From NCBI RefSeq assembly GCF_945901735.1, contig NZ_CAMDLM010000002.1, forward strand, positions 124,001 through 188,000: a DNA stretch of 64,000 nucleotides. Direction: 5' to 3'. Position numbers and translations under genes: made by a program. Shown here in pieces: positions 9,030-18,189 of the stretch. A model generated the notes under the pieces. That model worked only from the letters and a program-made list of their open reading frames with translations, was not told the origin of the DNA and did not search any database. Position 1 is the first letter of the stretch, and the number at the start of each line of letters is the position of its first letter. This DNA comes from Limnohabitans sp. Rim8. GTDB lineage: Bacteria > Pseudomonadota > Gammaproteobacteria > Burkholderiales > Burkholderiaceae_C.

Positions 9030-10283
9030 ATGGCTGTTTGGACACTGGGCCTGAACCACCGGACTGCCCCCATTGATTTGCGGGAACGTTTTGCGTTCGC
9101 GTCTGAAAAACTCGAGCAATCCTTGCAGGGGCTGCGTCAAAGCTTCTCGACGCACAAAGAAGTGGCCATTTTGTCCACTTGCAACCGGACAGAAATTTAC
9201 TGCGCAGGGGATGCGGTGCATTGGCCAGAAACACTGGCGTGGTTGGCGCAAACCGGACAAACGCAGGTGGACGTGCTGCAGTCGCACACCTACCGAATGG
9301 AGGGGGATGCTTCGGCACGCCACGCGTTCAGGGTGGCCAGTGGGCTCGATTCCATGGTGCTGGGCGAGTCCCAAATATTGGGCCAACTGAAAGACGCCGT
9401 CAGATTGGCCGCCAACACGGGGGCCTTGGGCACCACGCTGAACCAACTGTTTCAACGCTCATTTGCGGTGGCCAAAGAAGTCAGAAGCTCCACCGACATT
9501 GGCGCGCATTCCATCAGCATGGCGGCCGCATCGGTTCGATTGGCCAGCCGCATTTTTGAAAGAATCCAAGACATCCATGTCTTGTTTGTGGGCGCTGGCG
9601 ACATGATTGAGCTGTGTGTGGCGCACTTTGCCGCCAAGTCGCCGCGCAGCATCACCATCGCCAACCGTTCTGCCGAGCGGGCCCAGGCATTGGCCGCTCT
9701 GCATGGCGGGCGCTGCATGGCTTTGGCCGATTTGCCGACCCGTTTGCACGAATTTGATGTGGTGATCAGTTGTACCGCCAGCACCTTGCCCTTGATTGGG
9801 CTGGGGGCGGTGAATCGGGCTTTGCGGGCCCGGAAAAACCGGCCCATTTTTATGGTCGATTTGGCTGTGCCCCGCGACATTGAGCCCGAAGTCAAGGGCT
9901 TGTCGGATGTGTATTTGTACACCGTGGACGACCTGACCGAAGTGATCAACAGCGGGCAATCGCACAGGAGGGAAGCGGTGGTGGATGCCGAGGCCATCAT
10001 CGACGAGGGGGTTCAAAAATTCATGTCTTGGTTGGACCACCGCACCCATGTGCCTGTGATCCAAGAACTCCGTGTGCAAGCCGATGCTTGGCGACAAACA
10101 GAATTGGCCCGCGCCCGCAAGCAAATTGAAAAAGGCCAAGACATTGAGAGTGTTCTCGAGTCGCTGTCAGTGGGGGTGATGAAAAAAATGCTCAATGGCC
10201 CTTTGCGTGAATTGCACCATGCCGAAGGCGCGCACAGGCAGCACACCCTTGAAACCGTGCGGCACATGTTTTTGAATACCTGA
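9030..10283 (+). CDS. hemA: Glutamyl-tRNA reductase
   Basis: 417 residues; reduces glutamyl-tRNA to glutamate 1-semialdehyde with NADPH, first committed step of the C5 pathway to aminolevulinate. The N-terminal signature GLNHRTAPIDLRER, the catalytic cysteine motif STCNRTEIY, and HAFRVASGLDSMVLGESQILGQLK are all intact; the NADP domain begins at VLFVGAGDMIELC and the C-terminal dimerisation helix region follows. It abuts dxs with no gap. Its place in a bch cluster rather than beside prfA (the usual hemA neighbour in betaproteobacteria) suggests a second, photosynthesis-linked copy, which cannot be verified here. Confidence 0.94.
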   Translation: MAVWTLGLNHRTAPIDLRERFAFASEKLEQSLQGLRQSFSTHKEVAILSTCNRTEIYCAGDAVHWPETLAWLAQTGQTQVDVLQSHTYRMEGDASARHAFRVASGLDSMVLGESQILGQLKDAVRLAANTGALGTTLNQLFQRSFAVAKEVRSSTDIGAHSISMAAASVRLASRIFERIQDIHVLFVGAGDMIELCVAHFAAKSPRSITIANRSAERAQALAALHGGRCMALADLPTRLHEFDVVISCTASTLPLIGLGAVNRALRARKNRPIFMVDLAVPRDIEPEVKGLSDVYLYTVDDLTEVINSGQSHRREAVVDAEAIIDEGVQKFMSWLDHRTHVPVIQELRVQADAWRQTELARARKQIEKGQDIESVLESLSVGVMKKMLNGPLRELHHAEGAHRQHTLETVRHMFLNT

Positions 10284-10311
10284 TGGCGCGCAGCTGTGTA
10301 GGTGTTTTTTT

Positions 10312-10342
10312 TTGACACATGGTCCTTCCATGCGGGCATGAT
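10312..10342 (+). promoter_or_regulatory. Possible promoter for the ccm operon
   Basis: TTGACA at 10312-10317 is a perfect -35 hexamer; CATGAT at 10337-10342 is a weak -10 with a long 19-base spacer. It is the only promoter-like element between hemA stop (10283) and ccmA ATG (10361). A T9 tract just before the TTGACA could end hemA transcription, but no stem precedes it. Confidence 0.3.
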
Positions 10343-10360
10343 CTGCGAAGATTCAGTCAC

Positions 10361-10975
10361 ATGCTCACCGTATCCCACCTTTCACTCAGTCGGGGCCACC
10401 GCCGACTTTTTTCCGATGTCTCCTTCAGCTTGATGCCGGGGCAATGGCTGCATTTGGAGGGAGACAATGGCGTTGGCAAAACCAGTTTGCTGCGCCTGCT
10501 GTGTGGCCTGGGCGTTTGTGAGCAAGGCGAAGTGACGTGGAAAAACCAGTCCATCGTTCAAGAGCCCGAAAACTTCAGGGCCGATTTGCTTTATTTGGGC
10601 CACCAATTGGCCCTCAAAGAAGATTTAAGCCCACTTGAAAACCTGCGCACGGATGCTCTCGTGGCGGGTCGTGATGGTTCTGTGGACCGTGTGATGGCCG
10701 CTTTGGGCCAAATGGGTTTGCGGGGGCGTGAGCACCTGCCTGTTCGGGTGCTGTCTCAGGGGCAAAAAAGGCGCACGGCTTTGGCCCGTTTGCTCATCAG
10801 TCGCGCACCCCTGTGGATTTTGGACGAGCCTTTTGTGGCCCTGGATTCGCCCGCACAAAATGCTTTGTCAGGTGTGATCAACGCGCACTTGAACGACGCC
10901 GGCATGTTGCTGGTGACCAGCCACCAGCCCCTGTCGTTGCAAGGCCAGGCGCTTTCTTACCGGTTGACCGCATGA
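10361..10975 (+). CDS. ccmA: Haem exporter ATP-binding protein CcmA
   Basis: ABC ATPase of 204 residues, part of the CcmABCD complex that releases haem-loaded CcmE during cytochrome c maturation. Walker A GDNGVGKTS near residue 34, ABC signature LSQGQKRR, Walker B LWILDEP, and the switch histidine in VTSHQP are present. Start at 10361 is chosen as the ATG giving MLTVSHLSLSRGHR, the family beginning. Overlaps ccmB as ATGA. First of nine ccm genes packed rightward, system I type. Confidence 0.93.
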   Translation: MLTVSHLSLSRGHRRLFSDVSFSLMPGQWLHLEGDNGVGKTSLLRLLCGLGVCEQGEVTWKNQSIVQEPENFRADLLYLGHQLALKEDLSPLENLRTDALVAGRDGSVDRVMAALGQMGLRGREHLPVRVLSQGQKRRTALARLLISRAPLWILDEPFVALDSPAQNALSGVINAHLNDAGMLLVTSHQPLSLQGQALSYRLTA

Positions 10976-11640
10976 GCGCTTTTTGGGCCGTTGTTCAGCG
11001 CGATTTGGTTCTGGCCATGCGGCGCAAAACCGAGGTCATCACCGCCGTTTTCTTTTTTGTCGTGGTGGCCGCCTTGTTCCCTTTGGGCATTGGTCCGGAA
11101 ATCAACACTTTGCGCTTGGTCGCACCCGGCATCTTGTGGGTGGGGGCTTTGCTGGCCAGCATGCTTTCTCTGGGGCGCTTGTTTGCGGCAGACTTTGCCG
11201 ATGGCACGCTGGAGCAAATGGCCTTATCTCCGAACAGTTTATCGGTTCTGGTGGCCGCCAAAATTTTGGCGCATTGGTTACTCTCTGGCCTGCCATTGGT
11301 CTTGCTGGCCCCTGTTTTGGGCTTGCAATTTGACCTGACCGAAGAGGCTTTGTGGACCCTGACGATCGGTCTTTTGCTGGGTACGCCCATTTTGTCTCTG
11401 ATCGGGGCCGTGGGCGCGGCACTCACCTTAGGGGTTCGAGGGGGGGATGTTTTGCTGTCTTTGTTGATCTTGCCTTTGTACGTGCCTGCTTTGATTTTTG
11501 GTGCTGGCGCGGTTCAGGCACAAATGAGTGGCTTAGGCGCTGCGGCACATTTGTCCATTTTGGCCGCCATGGCTTTGGTCGCTGCCGTGTTCAGCCCGTG
11601 GGTGAGCGCAGCCTCGCTTCGCATTGCGCTGGAATCATGA
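10972..11640 (+). CDS. ccmB: Haem exporter membrane protein CcmB
   Basis: 222 residues with six hydrophobic segments. The beginning MSAFWAVVQRDLVLAMRRKTE and the loop FAADFADGTLEQMALSP are CcmB hallmarks. It is the membrane partner of CcmA in the inner membrane. Start ATG overlaps the ccmA stop; the frame is open upstream only as a shadow of ccmA. Confidence 0.93.
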   Translation: MSAFWAVVQRDLVLAMRRKTEVITAVFFFVVVAALFPLGIGPEINTLRLVAPGILWVGALLASMLSLGRLFAADFADGTLEQMALSPNSLSVLVAAKILAHWLLSGLPLVLLAPVLGLQFDLTEEALWTLTIGLLLGTPILSLIGAVGAALTLGVRGGDVLLSLLILPLYVPALIFGAGAVQAQMSGLGAAAHLSILAAMALVAAVFSPWVSAASLRIALES

Positions 11641-11658
11641 GCCTTGCTTGATTGAACG

Positions 11659-12420
11659 ATGAATAAAATTTTTTTTCACTACGCTGCGCCGCAAAACTTT
11701 TACGGCTTGGCTGGTCGTCTGTGGCCTTGGGTGGCAGCCTTGGCTTCGGCGCTGGCGGTTTGGGGTTTGTGGTTGGGCTTTTTCGTGGCACCCACCGATT
11801 TCCAGCAAGGTCAGGGGTACCGCATTATTTTTGTGCATGTCCCTGTGTCTTGGATGTCCATGATCATTTACCTGGCCATGGCTTTCTGGGCTTTTTTAGG
11901 CCTCACCTTCAACACACGCTTGTCCGGCATGATGTGCCGCGCTTTGGCACCCACTGGGGCCATTTGTGCTTTCTTGTCGCTGTGGACGGGCGCGCTCTGG
12001 GGCAAACCCATGTGGGGCACTTGGTGGGTCTGGGATGCTCGCCTGACTTCTGAGCTGATTTTGTTTTTCTTGTACTTGGGCTACATCGCTTTGACCAATG
12101 CCATCGACGACACCCGTCGCGCTGACAAAGCTGGTGGCATCTTGGCCTTGGTGGGGGCGCTCAATGTGCCGGTGATTTACTTCTCCGTGAAGTGGTGGAA
12201 CACCTTGCACCAGGGCGCGTCGGTGTCCTTGACGCAAGGTTCGAAAATGGCGGAAATCATGTTGCAAGCCATGCTCATCATGGCGGTTGCATTTTGGCTT
12301 TATGCCATTGCCATCGCTTTGTACAGAGTCAGGAGCATGATTTTGATGCGTGAAAGGCACGCGCAATGGGTGGCTGACTTACCAGAAATCAAAGCCCAAG
12401 TCAAAAGGACTTCGCCATGA
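11659..12420 (+). CDS. ccmC: Haem handling protein CcmC (WWD domain)
   Basis: 253 residues, six membrane segments. CcmC loads haem onto CcmE. The tryptophan-rich WWD motif is WGTWWVWDARLTSELILF, flanked by conserved histidines (HVPVSW near residue 60 and NTLHQGAS near 190) that ligate haem in the family. Lies 18 bases after ccmB and overlaps ccmD (ATGA). Confidence 0.94.
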   Translation: MNKIFFHYAAPQNFYGLAGRLWPWVAALASALAVWGLWLGFFVAPTDFQQGQGYRIIFVHVPVSWMSMIIYLAMAFWAFLGLTFNTRLSGMMCRALAPTGAICAFLSLWTGALWGKPMWGTWWVWDARLTSELILFFLYLGYIALTNAIDDTRRADKAGGILALVGALNVPVIYFSVKWWNTLHQGASVSLTQGSKMAEIMLQAMLIMAVAFWLYAIAIALYRVRSMILMRERHAQWVADLPEIKAQVKRTSP

Positions 12421-12611
12421 TTTGGAACAGTGCGGCCGATTTTTGGGCCATGGGTGGGTATGGGTTTTATGTCTGGGGCAGTTTTGGTGTCACTGCCCTC
12501 CTCATGGCCCTCGAAGTGGGCTGGGTCAGGCAGCAGCGCCAACGTGCCTTGGTACAAGTGGCTGCAGAATCGGCCTCTGAACAAGGCTTGAGCAAGGATT
12601 GGCAATCATGA
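12417..12611 (+). CDS. ccmD: Small membrane protein CcmD
   Basis: 64 residues with one membrane segment, followed by a basic stretch (VRQQRQRALVQ). CcmD is needed to release haem-CcmE from the CcmABC complex. Very short and poorly conserved, so the call rests on FWAMGGYGFYVWGSFGVTAL, which resembles CcmD, and its fixed place between ccmC and ccmE, overlapping both. Confidence 0.87.
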   Translation: MIWNSAADFWAMGGYGFYVWGSFGVTALLMALEVGWVRQQRQRALVQVAAESASEQGLSKDWQS

Positions 12612-13060
12612 AGCCCCGTCATCAACGCATGCTGTGGATCAGCGCCGGCTTGCTGGCATTGGCCGCAGCGGGCACGCTGGTTTTGAATGCATTTCAAAGC
12701 AACTTGGTTTTCTTTTTCACCCCCACCCAAGTCGCGCAAGGGGAGGCCCCTCAAGGCCGTGCCTTTCGCGTGGGCGGCATGGTCAAAGAGGGCAGTGTGA
12801 AGAAAGACGGTGAGAACGTGCAATTTGTGGTGACTGACTTTGCACACGAAGTCGCCGTGTCGTACACCGGTTTCTTGCCCGATTTGTTCAAAGAAGGCAA
12901 AGGCGTGGTGACTCAAGGGAAAATGCAAGAGGGCCGAGCATTCAAGGCCTCCGAAGTTTTGGCCAAACACGACGAAAACTACATGCCACCTGAGGCGCAA
13001 CATGCCTTAGACCAGGCTGCAGCCGACAAAGCGGCAAAGTCGCTCAAGCTGCCTAACTGA
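12608..13060 (+). CDS. ccmE: Periplasmic haem chaperone CcmE
   Basis: 150 residues: one N-terminal membrane anchor (residues 10-30) and an OB-fold domain in the periplasm. The haem-binding histidine is in the motif LAKHDENYMPPE (H-x-x-x-Y), by which CcmE covalently holds haem before passing it to CcmF. ATG at 12608 overlaps the ccmD stop, preferred over an in-frame TTG three codons earlier. Confidence 0.94.
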   Translation: MKPRHQRMLWISAGLLALAAAGTLVLNAFQSNLVFFFTPTQVAQGEAPQGRAFRVGGMVKEGSVKKDGENVQFVVTDFAHEVAVSYTGFLPDLFKEGKGVVTQGKMQEGRAFKASEVLAKHDENYMPPEAQHALDQAAADKAAKSLKLPN

Positions 13061-13076
13061 GAGAAAAGAGCTTTCA

Positions 13077-15005
13077 ATGATTGTTGAAATTGGTCACTTT
13101 GCGCTGATCCTCGCCACTTGCGTCGCTTTTTTGCAAGCGGTGTTGCCCCTGGCGGGCACGATGTTGGACCGACCCCGTTGGCAGGCGCTGGCCAAACCCA
13201 CGGCTTGGCTTCAGTTTTCACTCATCGTATTGGCCTATGCGGTGTTGACGCATGGGGCAGTCACCGACGACTTTTCCATCAAATACATTGCCGGACACTC
13301 TAACTCGCTCTTGCCCATGGAATTCAAGGTGTCCGCAGTGTGGGGTGGCCATGAAGGCTCTTTGCTGTTGTGGGTGCTGATGTTGTCGGGTTGGACGGTG
13401 GCCGTGGCCTGGTTTTCGAAAACCTTGCCCTTGGCCATGGTGGCTCGGGTGATTGGGGTTTTGGGCTGGGTGTCTGTCGGGTTTTTGTCTTTCACTGTGA
13501 TCACCTCCAGTCCGTTTGAGCGCCTGATCCCAGCACCCGCCGACGGGCGCGATTTGAATCCATTGCTGCAAGACCCGGGCTTGATCATTCACCCGCCGAT
13601 GTTGTACATGGGCTATGTGGGGTTTTCAGTAGCCTTTGCCTTTGCCATAGCCGCCTTGTTGTCGGGCCGCATGGACGCAGCTTGGGCTCGCTGGTCACGG
13701 CCGTGGACGATCGTGGCCTGGATGTTCATGACCGCCGGCATCGCGCTGGGCTCTTGGTGGGCTTATTACGAGTTGGGCTGGGGCGGCTGGTGGTTTTGGG
13801 ACCCGGTGGAAAACGCCTCGCTCTTGCCATGGTTGTTTGGCACGGCTTTGATTCATGCTTTGATGGTGACTGACAAGCGCGGTGGCTTCAAGGCTTGGTC
13901 GATCTTGTTGGCGATTGGGGCGTTTTCATTGTCTTTGCTGGGCACGTTCTTGGTGCGCTCGGGCGTGCTGACCTCGGTTCACTCGTTTGCCTCAGACCCC
14001 AAACGGGGGGTGTTCATCTTGATCTTTTTGGCCCTGGTGGTGGGCATTTCGCTCACGCTGTTTGCCTGGCGTGCACCGAAAGCCACCTTGGGCGGCAAGA
14101 TGGGTTTGGTGTCCCGCGAGTCGATGCTGTTGGCCAACAGCGTGCTTTTGGTGGTGGCCACCGCTGCCGTGTTGCTGGGCACGGTTTACCCCCTGATCGT
14201 GGACGCCTTGAACTTGGGCAAACTCTCGGTGGGGGCACCTTATTTCAATGCGGTGTTTGTGCCTTTGATGGTGCCTGTGGTGTTTCTGATGGTGCCAGGG
14301 GGCGTTGCGCATTGGCGCGAAGCCCGATGGGCAGAGTTGGCGCATGCCATGCGTTGGCCGGCTTTGGCCGCTGTGCTGGTGGGCTTGGGTGTCTTGTTTT
14401 TCAGCACCCGCGGTACTTGGCTGACCGCCATGGGCATGGCCTTGGCCACATGGGTGGTGGCGGGTTTGCTGCACCAGATTGTCAACCGCATGCAAAAACC
14501 TGGCCGCATACCGCCGTCTTTTTGGGGCATGCACTTGGCGCATCTGGGCATTGCGGTGGTGGTGGTGGGCATCACTTTGGTCAAGGGCTACGAAGTCGAG
14601 CGCGATGTGCGCATGGGCGTGGGCGACACCGTTCAAATTGAAAATTACAGTTTTGAGTTGATGGGTGTCTCGGAAGTCAATGGCCCCAATTTCAAAGCGC
14701 TGCGAGGCGAGGTGCGGGTCAATAAGGATGAAAAACTGCTGGAGGTGTTGTATCCAGAAAAGCGCCGCTATTTCTCCAGCAACATGCCCATGACCGAGGC
14801 GGCCATTGATTCGGGCTTTTTCCGCGACTTGTATGTGTCATTGGGCGAGCCCATTGAAGGCGAGCGTCCACAGTGGAGCGTGCGTGTTTATTACAAGCCG
14901 TTTGTGGCCTGGCTTTGGTACGGGTCCATCTTGATGGTCTTGGGTGGTTTGTTGGCGGTGAGCGACCGTCGCTACCGCAAGTCCCCGGCTGCTATTGCCG
15001 CCTGA
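13077..15005 (+). CDS. ccmF: Cytochrome c haem lyase subunit CcmF
   Basis: 642 residues with many membrane segments. CcmF with CcmH/CcmI forms the haem ligation complex. It carries VWGGHEGSLLLWVL near residue 90, the WWD domain GWGGWWFWDPVENASLLPWL near 235, and the HSFASDPKRGVFIL stretch near 300. A late soluble loop precedes the last helix, as in E. coli. Normal length. Confidence 0.95.
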   Translation: MIVEIGHFALILATCVAFLQAVLPLAGTMLDRPRWQALAKPTAWLQFSLIVLAYAVLTHGAVTDDFSIKYIAGHSNSLLPMEFKVSAVWGGHEGSLLLWVLMLSGWTVAVAWFSKTLPLAMVARVIGVLGWVSVGFLSFTVITSSPFERLIPAPADGRDLNPLLQDPGLIIHPPMLYMGYVGFSVAFAFAIAALLSGRMDAAWARWSRPWTIVAWMFMTAGIALGSWWAYYELGWGGWWFWDPVENASLLPWLFGTALIHALMVTDKRGGFKAWSILLAIGAFSLSLLGTFLVRSGVLTSVHSFASDPKRGVFILIFLALVVGISLTLFAWRAPKATLGGKMGLVSRESMLLANSVLLVVATAAVLLGTVYPLIVDALNLGKLSVGAPYFNAVFVPLMVPVVFLMVPGGVAHWREARWAELAHAMRWPALAAVLVGLGVLFFSTRGTWLTAMGMALATWVVAGLLHQIVNRMQKPGRIPPSFWGMHLAHLGIAVVVVGITLVKGYEVERDVRMGVGDTVQIENYSFELMGVSEVNGPNFKALRGEVRVNKDEKLLEVLYPEKRRYFSSNMPMTEAAIDSGFFRDLYVSLGEPIEGERPQWSVRVYYKPFVAWLWYGSILMVLGGLLAVSDRRYRKSPAAIAA

Positions 15006-15020
15006 GGGAAGAGGCTTGGC

Positions 15021-15608
15021 ATGAAAAAGTTTTTGATTCCCCTGGGGCTGTTTTTGGTTTTGGTGGGTTTTCTGGCGGTCGGTTTGACCCGCAACCCGCA
15101 AGAAATCCCTTCGCCCTTGGTGGGCAAGCCAGCGCCTGCATTTGCCTTGCCGACTTTGGACCGCAGCGCGCCCCCATTTGGGCCGCAAGACATGCGAGGC
15201 CAAGTTTGGATGCTCAACGTGTGGGCCACCTGGTGTGTAGCCTGCAGGGAAGAACACCCCTTGTTGGTGGCCTTCTCAAAAGTCAATCAACTGCCCATTG
15301 TGGGCTTGAGTTACAAAGAAATTCAAAGCCAAGACATGCCCTCGGGCAGCAAGCTGTCACCCGACGACAAATTGCAACGGGCGCGTGAGCGCAGCGCGCA
15401 GTGGTTGCAACGTTATGGCAACCCGTATGCCGCGACTGTGTTTGATTTGGATGGTCGTGTGGGCATTGACTACGGCGTATACGGCGTGCCCGAAACCTAC
15501 GTCATTGATCAAAAAGGCGTGATCCGCTACAAACGCGTGGGGGTCATCACGCAGGAACTGTTGGACGCCCAAATCTTGCCTTTGGTGAAGAAGTTAAACG
15601 CCTTGTGA
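15021..15608 (+). CDS. ccmG: Thioredoxin-like protein CcmG/DsbE
   Basis: 195 residues: a membrane anchor in the first 25 residues and a periplasmic thioredoxin fold that reduces apocytochrome c or CcmH. The active site reads WATWCVACREEHP; the CxxC pair is intact though the inner residues are V-A rather than the P-T or P-S commonly found. The cis-proline region GVYGVPETYVID and the acidic groove match the family. Between ccmF and ccmH as expected. Confidence 0.93.
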   Translation: MKKFLIPLGLFLVLVGFLAVGLTRNPQEIPSPLVGKPAPAFALPTLDRSAPPFGPQDMRGQVWMLNVWATWCVACREEHPLLVAFSKVNQLPIVGLSYKEIQSQDMPSGSKLSPDDKLQRARERSAQWLQRYGNPYAATVFDLDGRVGIDYGVYGVPETYVIDQKGVIRYKRVGVITQELLDAQILPLVKKLNAL

Positions 15609-15626
15609 GGCAGGTTGAAAGAGTCC

Positions 15627-16124
15627 ATGAGCACGAATTTTCTCGGAATCAAGCGGCTAATGCAGGGAGTTTTGTTTCTGCTCGCCGCAGCGGCAGCAGC
15701 GACTGCCCAAAGCAAAGAGGCTGAACTTTCGGCCAAGGAGCCGCTGATCGAGCAGCGTTTGATTCATATTTCTGAAGAGCTGCGCTGTTTGGTTTGTCAA
15801 AATGAATCGCTGGCTTCTTCGCGGGCTGAATTGGCCAACGACTTGCGCGAAGAAGTTCGCCTGCTGATTCGCCAAGACAAAAGTGATGCCGCCATCAAAG
15901 CCTACTTGGTCGAGCGCTATGGCGACTTTGTGCTTTACCGACCCGAAGTCAAACCCCTGACTTGGCTGTTGTGGTTTGGGCCTTTTGCCTTACTGCTGTG
16001 CGGCGTGGTGGGCATGGTCCTTTATGTGCGTCAGCGCCAGGCGGTTCAGAAGTTGGCCCAACCTTTGAGTGAAAAAGAACGCGACCAAGTTCGTGTCTTG
16101 TTGAAAAACGGAGAGTCGCCATGA
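15627..16124 (+). CDS. ccmH: Cytochrome c maturation protein CcmH (N-terminal, LRCxxCQN type)
   Basis: 165 residues: signal peptide or anchor (FLLAAAAAATAQS), the redox motif LRCLVCQNESLASS, and one C-terminal membrane segment (WLLWFGPFALLLCGVVG). It presents reduced apocytochrome cysteines for haem ligation. The ATG at 15627 is preferred over a TTG four codons upstream. In E. coli CcmH is fused to the TPR part; here they are separate and overlap by ATGA. Confidence 0.92.
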   Translation: MSTNFLGIKRLMQGVLFLLAAAAAATAQSKEAELSAKEPLIEQRLIHISEELRCLVCQNESLASSRAELANDLREEVRLLIRQDKSDAAIKAYLVERYGDFVLYRPEVKPLTWLLWFGPFALLLCGVVGMVLYVRQRQAVQKLAQPLSEKERDQVRVLLKNGESP

Positions 16125-17449
16125 CTGAACTGCTGATGTTTCTGGCCGTTACGCTGGGCATGGCGCTGTGTGTGGCAGGTGTGGTGGTGTGGGTCTTGCT
16201 GCGCCAGGGCCCAGTGGTCACCTCGGCCAGCCAGTCGCAAGCCAACGTCAAGGTCTACCGAGAGCAAATTTTGGACTTGGACCGAGAGCACGCCAACGGC
16301 CACCTCAGTGATTCTGAGTGGCAACAGTCACGCGATGAGTTGAGTGTGCGCTTGCTGCAAGACACAGCGGTTGAAGACGAACCCCATGTCATCACCCAAG
16401 CGCAGTCATGGCGCACAGCGGTGGTGATCGCTTTGGTCTTTCCCATGTCGGCTTTGGCCTTGTACATCTGGCTGGGCGCTCCTGAGGCTATCAGTCCGAT
16501 GCCGCCAGCGGCAGTGTCTGCCGAAGCAGCGACAGAGCAGGCAGCGCCCCCAAACCTCGACCAAATCGTAGAGAATTTGGCGAGCAAACTGCAGGCCGAT
16601 CCGAACAACCTGGAAGGCTGGGTCTTGCTGGGGCGGACTCACCGCAGCATGGGCAACTTGGATGCGGCTTTGTCCGCCTTTGACCGTGCGTTGAAACTCA
16701 ATGCAGACGACGAGCTGATTTTGGCGCGGGCCGAGGTGTTGGCGGCCAAGAACCAAGGCCGATTTGATGGAGAGCCTTGGCGCGTGATTCGCGAAGTCTT
16801 GCAGCGTGACCCCCAAAACTATGCCGCTTTGTTGTTGGCGGGCAGCGCTTCTTATGCAAACAACCGCTATGCCGATGCCCTTGAATTTTGGCAGCGTGCT
16901 CGGCTTCTTCTCGCAGCAGATCACCCCGATGTCCCGAACTTGATCGAAGCCATGTCGACCGTTCAAGCCAAAATGAAAAACCAAGCAAGCCCGCCGGCCA
17001 CCCCGGCTGCGCAGGGAGCGCCGTCGGCACCTGCGTCAGGCGGCGCTGCTGCAGGAACGGCGCCAGCAGCTGCCGTCGCCTCTGCTGCAGGGGGCGCTGC
17101 ATCGGCGCTGAATGTCTCAGGGCAAGTGCGACTGTCAGCGGCATTAAAAAGCCAAACCAGCCCCACGGATGTGGTGTTTGTCTATGCCGTACCCGCCAAT
17201 GGCGAGCGGATGCCACTGGCGTTGTTGAAGACCACCGTGGCCCAATTGCCTTTGAAATTCACCCTGGACGACAGCAGTGCCATGCTGCCCGATCGCAAGC
17301 TTTCTGGTGCCAGCCAGGTGCTTGTGAAAGCCCGCGTTTCGAAATCGGGCAATGCGATCCCGCAGTCGGGTGATTGGGAGGGCAGCTTGGGTCCTGTCAA
17401 AGTGGGCGCAACCGGCTTGGATCTGGAAATCAAAACCCAACGGCCCTGA
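16121..17449 (+). CDS. ccmI: CcmI-type TPR protein of the haem ligation complex
   Basis: 442 residues. Two membrane segments (about 4-26 and 99-118) flank a basic cytoplasmic loop; tetratricopeptide repeats (NLEGWVLLGRTHRSMGNLDAALSAFDRALKLNADD and following) occupy about 145-285. An alanine/proline-rich linker (about 288-328) leads to a C-terminal beta-rich domain. CcmI holds the apocytochrome C-terminus for CcmFH. The long low-complexity linker with a periplasmic end domain is normal in betaproteobacteria. Last gene of the ccm operon. Confidence 0.9.
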   Translation: MTELLMFLAVTLGMALCVAGVVVWVLLRQGPVVTSASQSQANVKVYREQILDLDREHANGHLSDSEWQQSRDELSVRLLQDTAVEDEPHVITQAQSWRTAVVIALVFPMSALALYIWLGAPEAISPMPPAAVSAEAATEQAAPPNLDQIVENLASKLQADPNNLEGWVLLGRTHRSMGNLDAALSAFDRALKLNADDELILARAEVLAAKNQGRFDGEPWRVIREVLQRDPQNYAALLLAGSASYANNRYADALEFWQRARLLLAADHPDVPNLIEAMSTVQAKMKNQASPPATPAAQGAPSAPASGGAAAGTAPAAAVASAAGGAASALNVSGQVRLSAALKSQTSPTDVVFVYAVPANGERMPLALLKTTVAQLPLKFTLDDSSAMLPDRKLSGASQVLVKARVSKSGNAIPQSGDWEGSLGPVKVGATGLDLEIKTQRP

Positions 17450-17486
17450 GACACCCAGAGCTCAGTGAAGCGGCGCGGCGCAAATC

Positions 17487-17924
17487 GATCAGGGGCACAC
17501 GGCCGTTCAGCGCCTTGCGAATTGAAGTTACCGCTTCTAACACCTAGCGCAGCTTGTTCATGTCGGGCACGGCCAGCGCATTGACGGCCGCTTCGTTCCG
17601 GACATTTTTTTCGAATTTTGGGCCTTCGCCCAAAGCGAAGCTCAGGCCCAGGCCCATGGCGTCGGGCACGGTGAGGATGTCGCTGAACAGGATGGACGCG
17701 TCCAGTGCATAACGTTCCAGCGGCTGCAGGGTGACTTCGGTGGCGCAGTCGACATTGGTGGCCAGGCCCATGAAGCTGCCGGCTTTGGCGCGGGTGTCGC
17801 GGTACTCGGGCAGGTAACGCCCGGCTTGGCGCATGAGCCAGACGGGGGTGTGGTCAGTGGCTTGGCGCAGGCAGGCGCGCAAGAAGCTGTCGTTTTGGAG
17901 GGAGGCAAAAGATGCATCACTCAT
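17487..17924 (-). pseudogene. hemE: Truncated uroporphyrinogen decarboxylase with internal stop
   Basis: From the ATG at 17924, 126 residues match the N-terminus of HemE, including [34 protein letters not shown] and [12 protein letters not shown] (17544-17546) then stands where HemE normally has tyrosine. Reading on in the same frame gives VLEAVTSIRKALNGRVPLI, which is still HemE-like, before similarity stops near 17487. The intact enzyme is about 355 residues, so this is a decayed copy: one nonsense mutation and loss of the last 200 residues including the rest of the active site. A working hemE must lie elsewhere. It converges on ccmI. Confidence 0.85.
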
Positions 17925-18189
17925 GTCCAGATTGTCGCAGGCTCCAAGCCATGGATCGATGACCCGCTGCCCCTGGGTTGCGTGGTTCGCGCCCAGAGTT
18001 TCCGTCTCGTGTCGCTGATACTGGCGCATCAGGAGGTTGTTCGCGCCAGCATGGGGGGCTCTATCGCAGGGGAACTGCGAGAATGTCGTTCATGCCTTCG
18101 GTCTGGGTGTTGCAACCGGTTGACCCTTGCGATCCAGATATTGACTTTGTGCGCAGTGCGTGTGCACTTCATGTTCAAAAATGCCTTCC

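Noticed and set aside
15219..15255. CcmG active-site change as loss of function
   Set aside because: WCVAC differs from the usual inner residues, but both cysteines and the cis-proline are intact, so it should still work.
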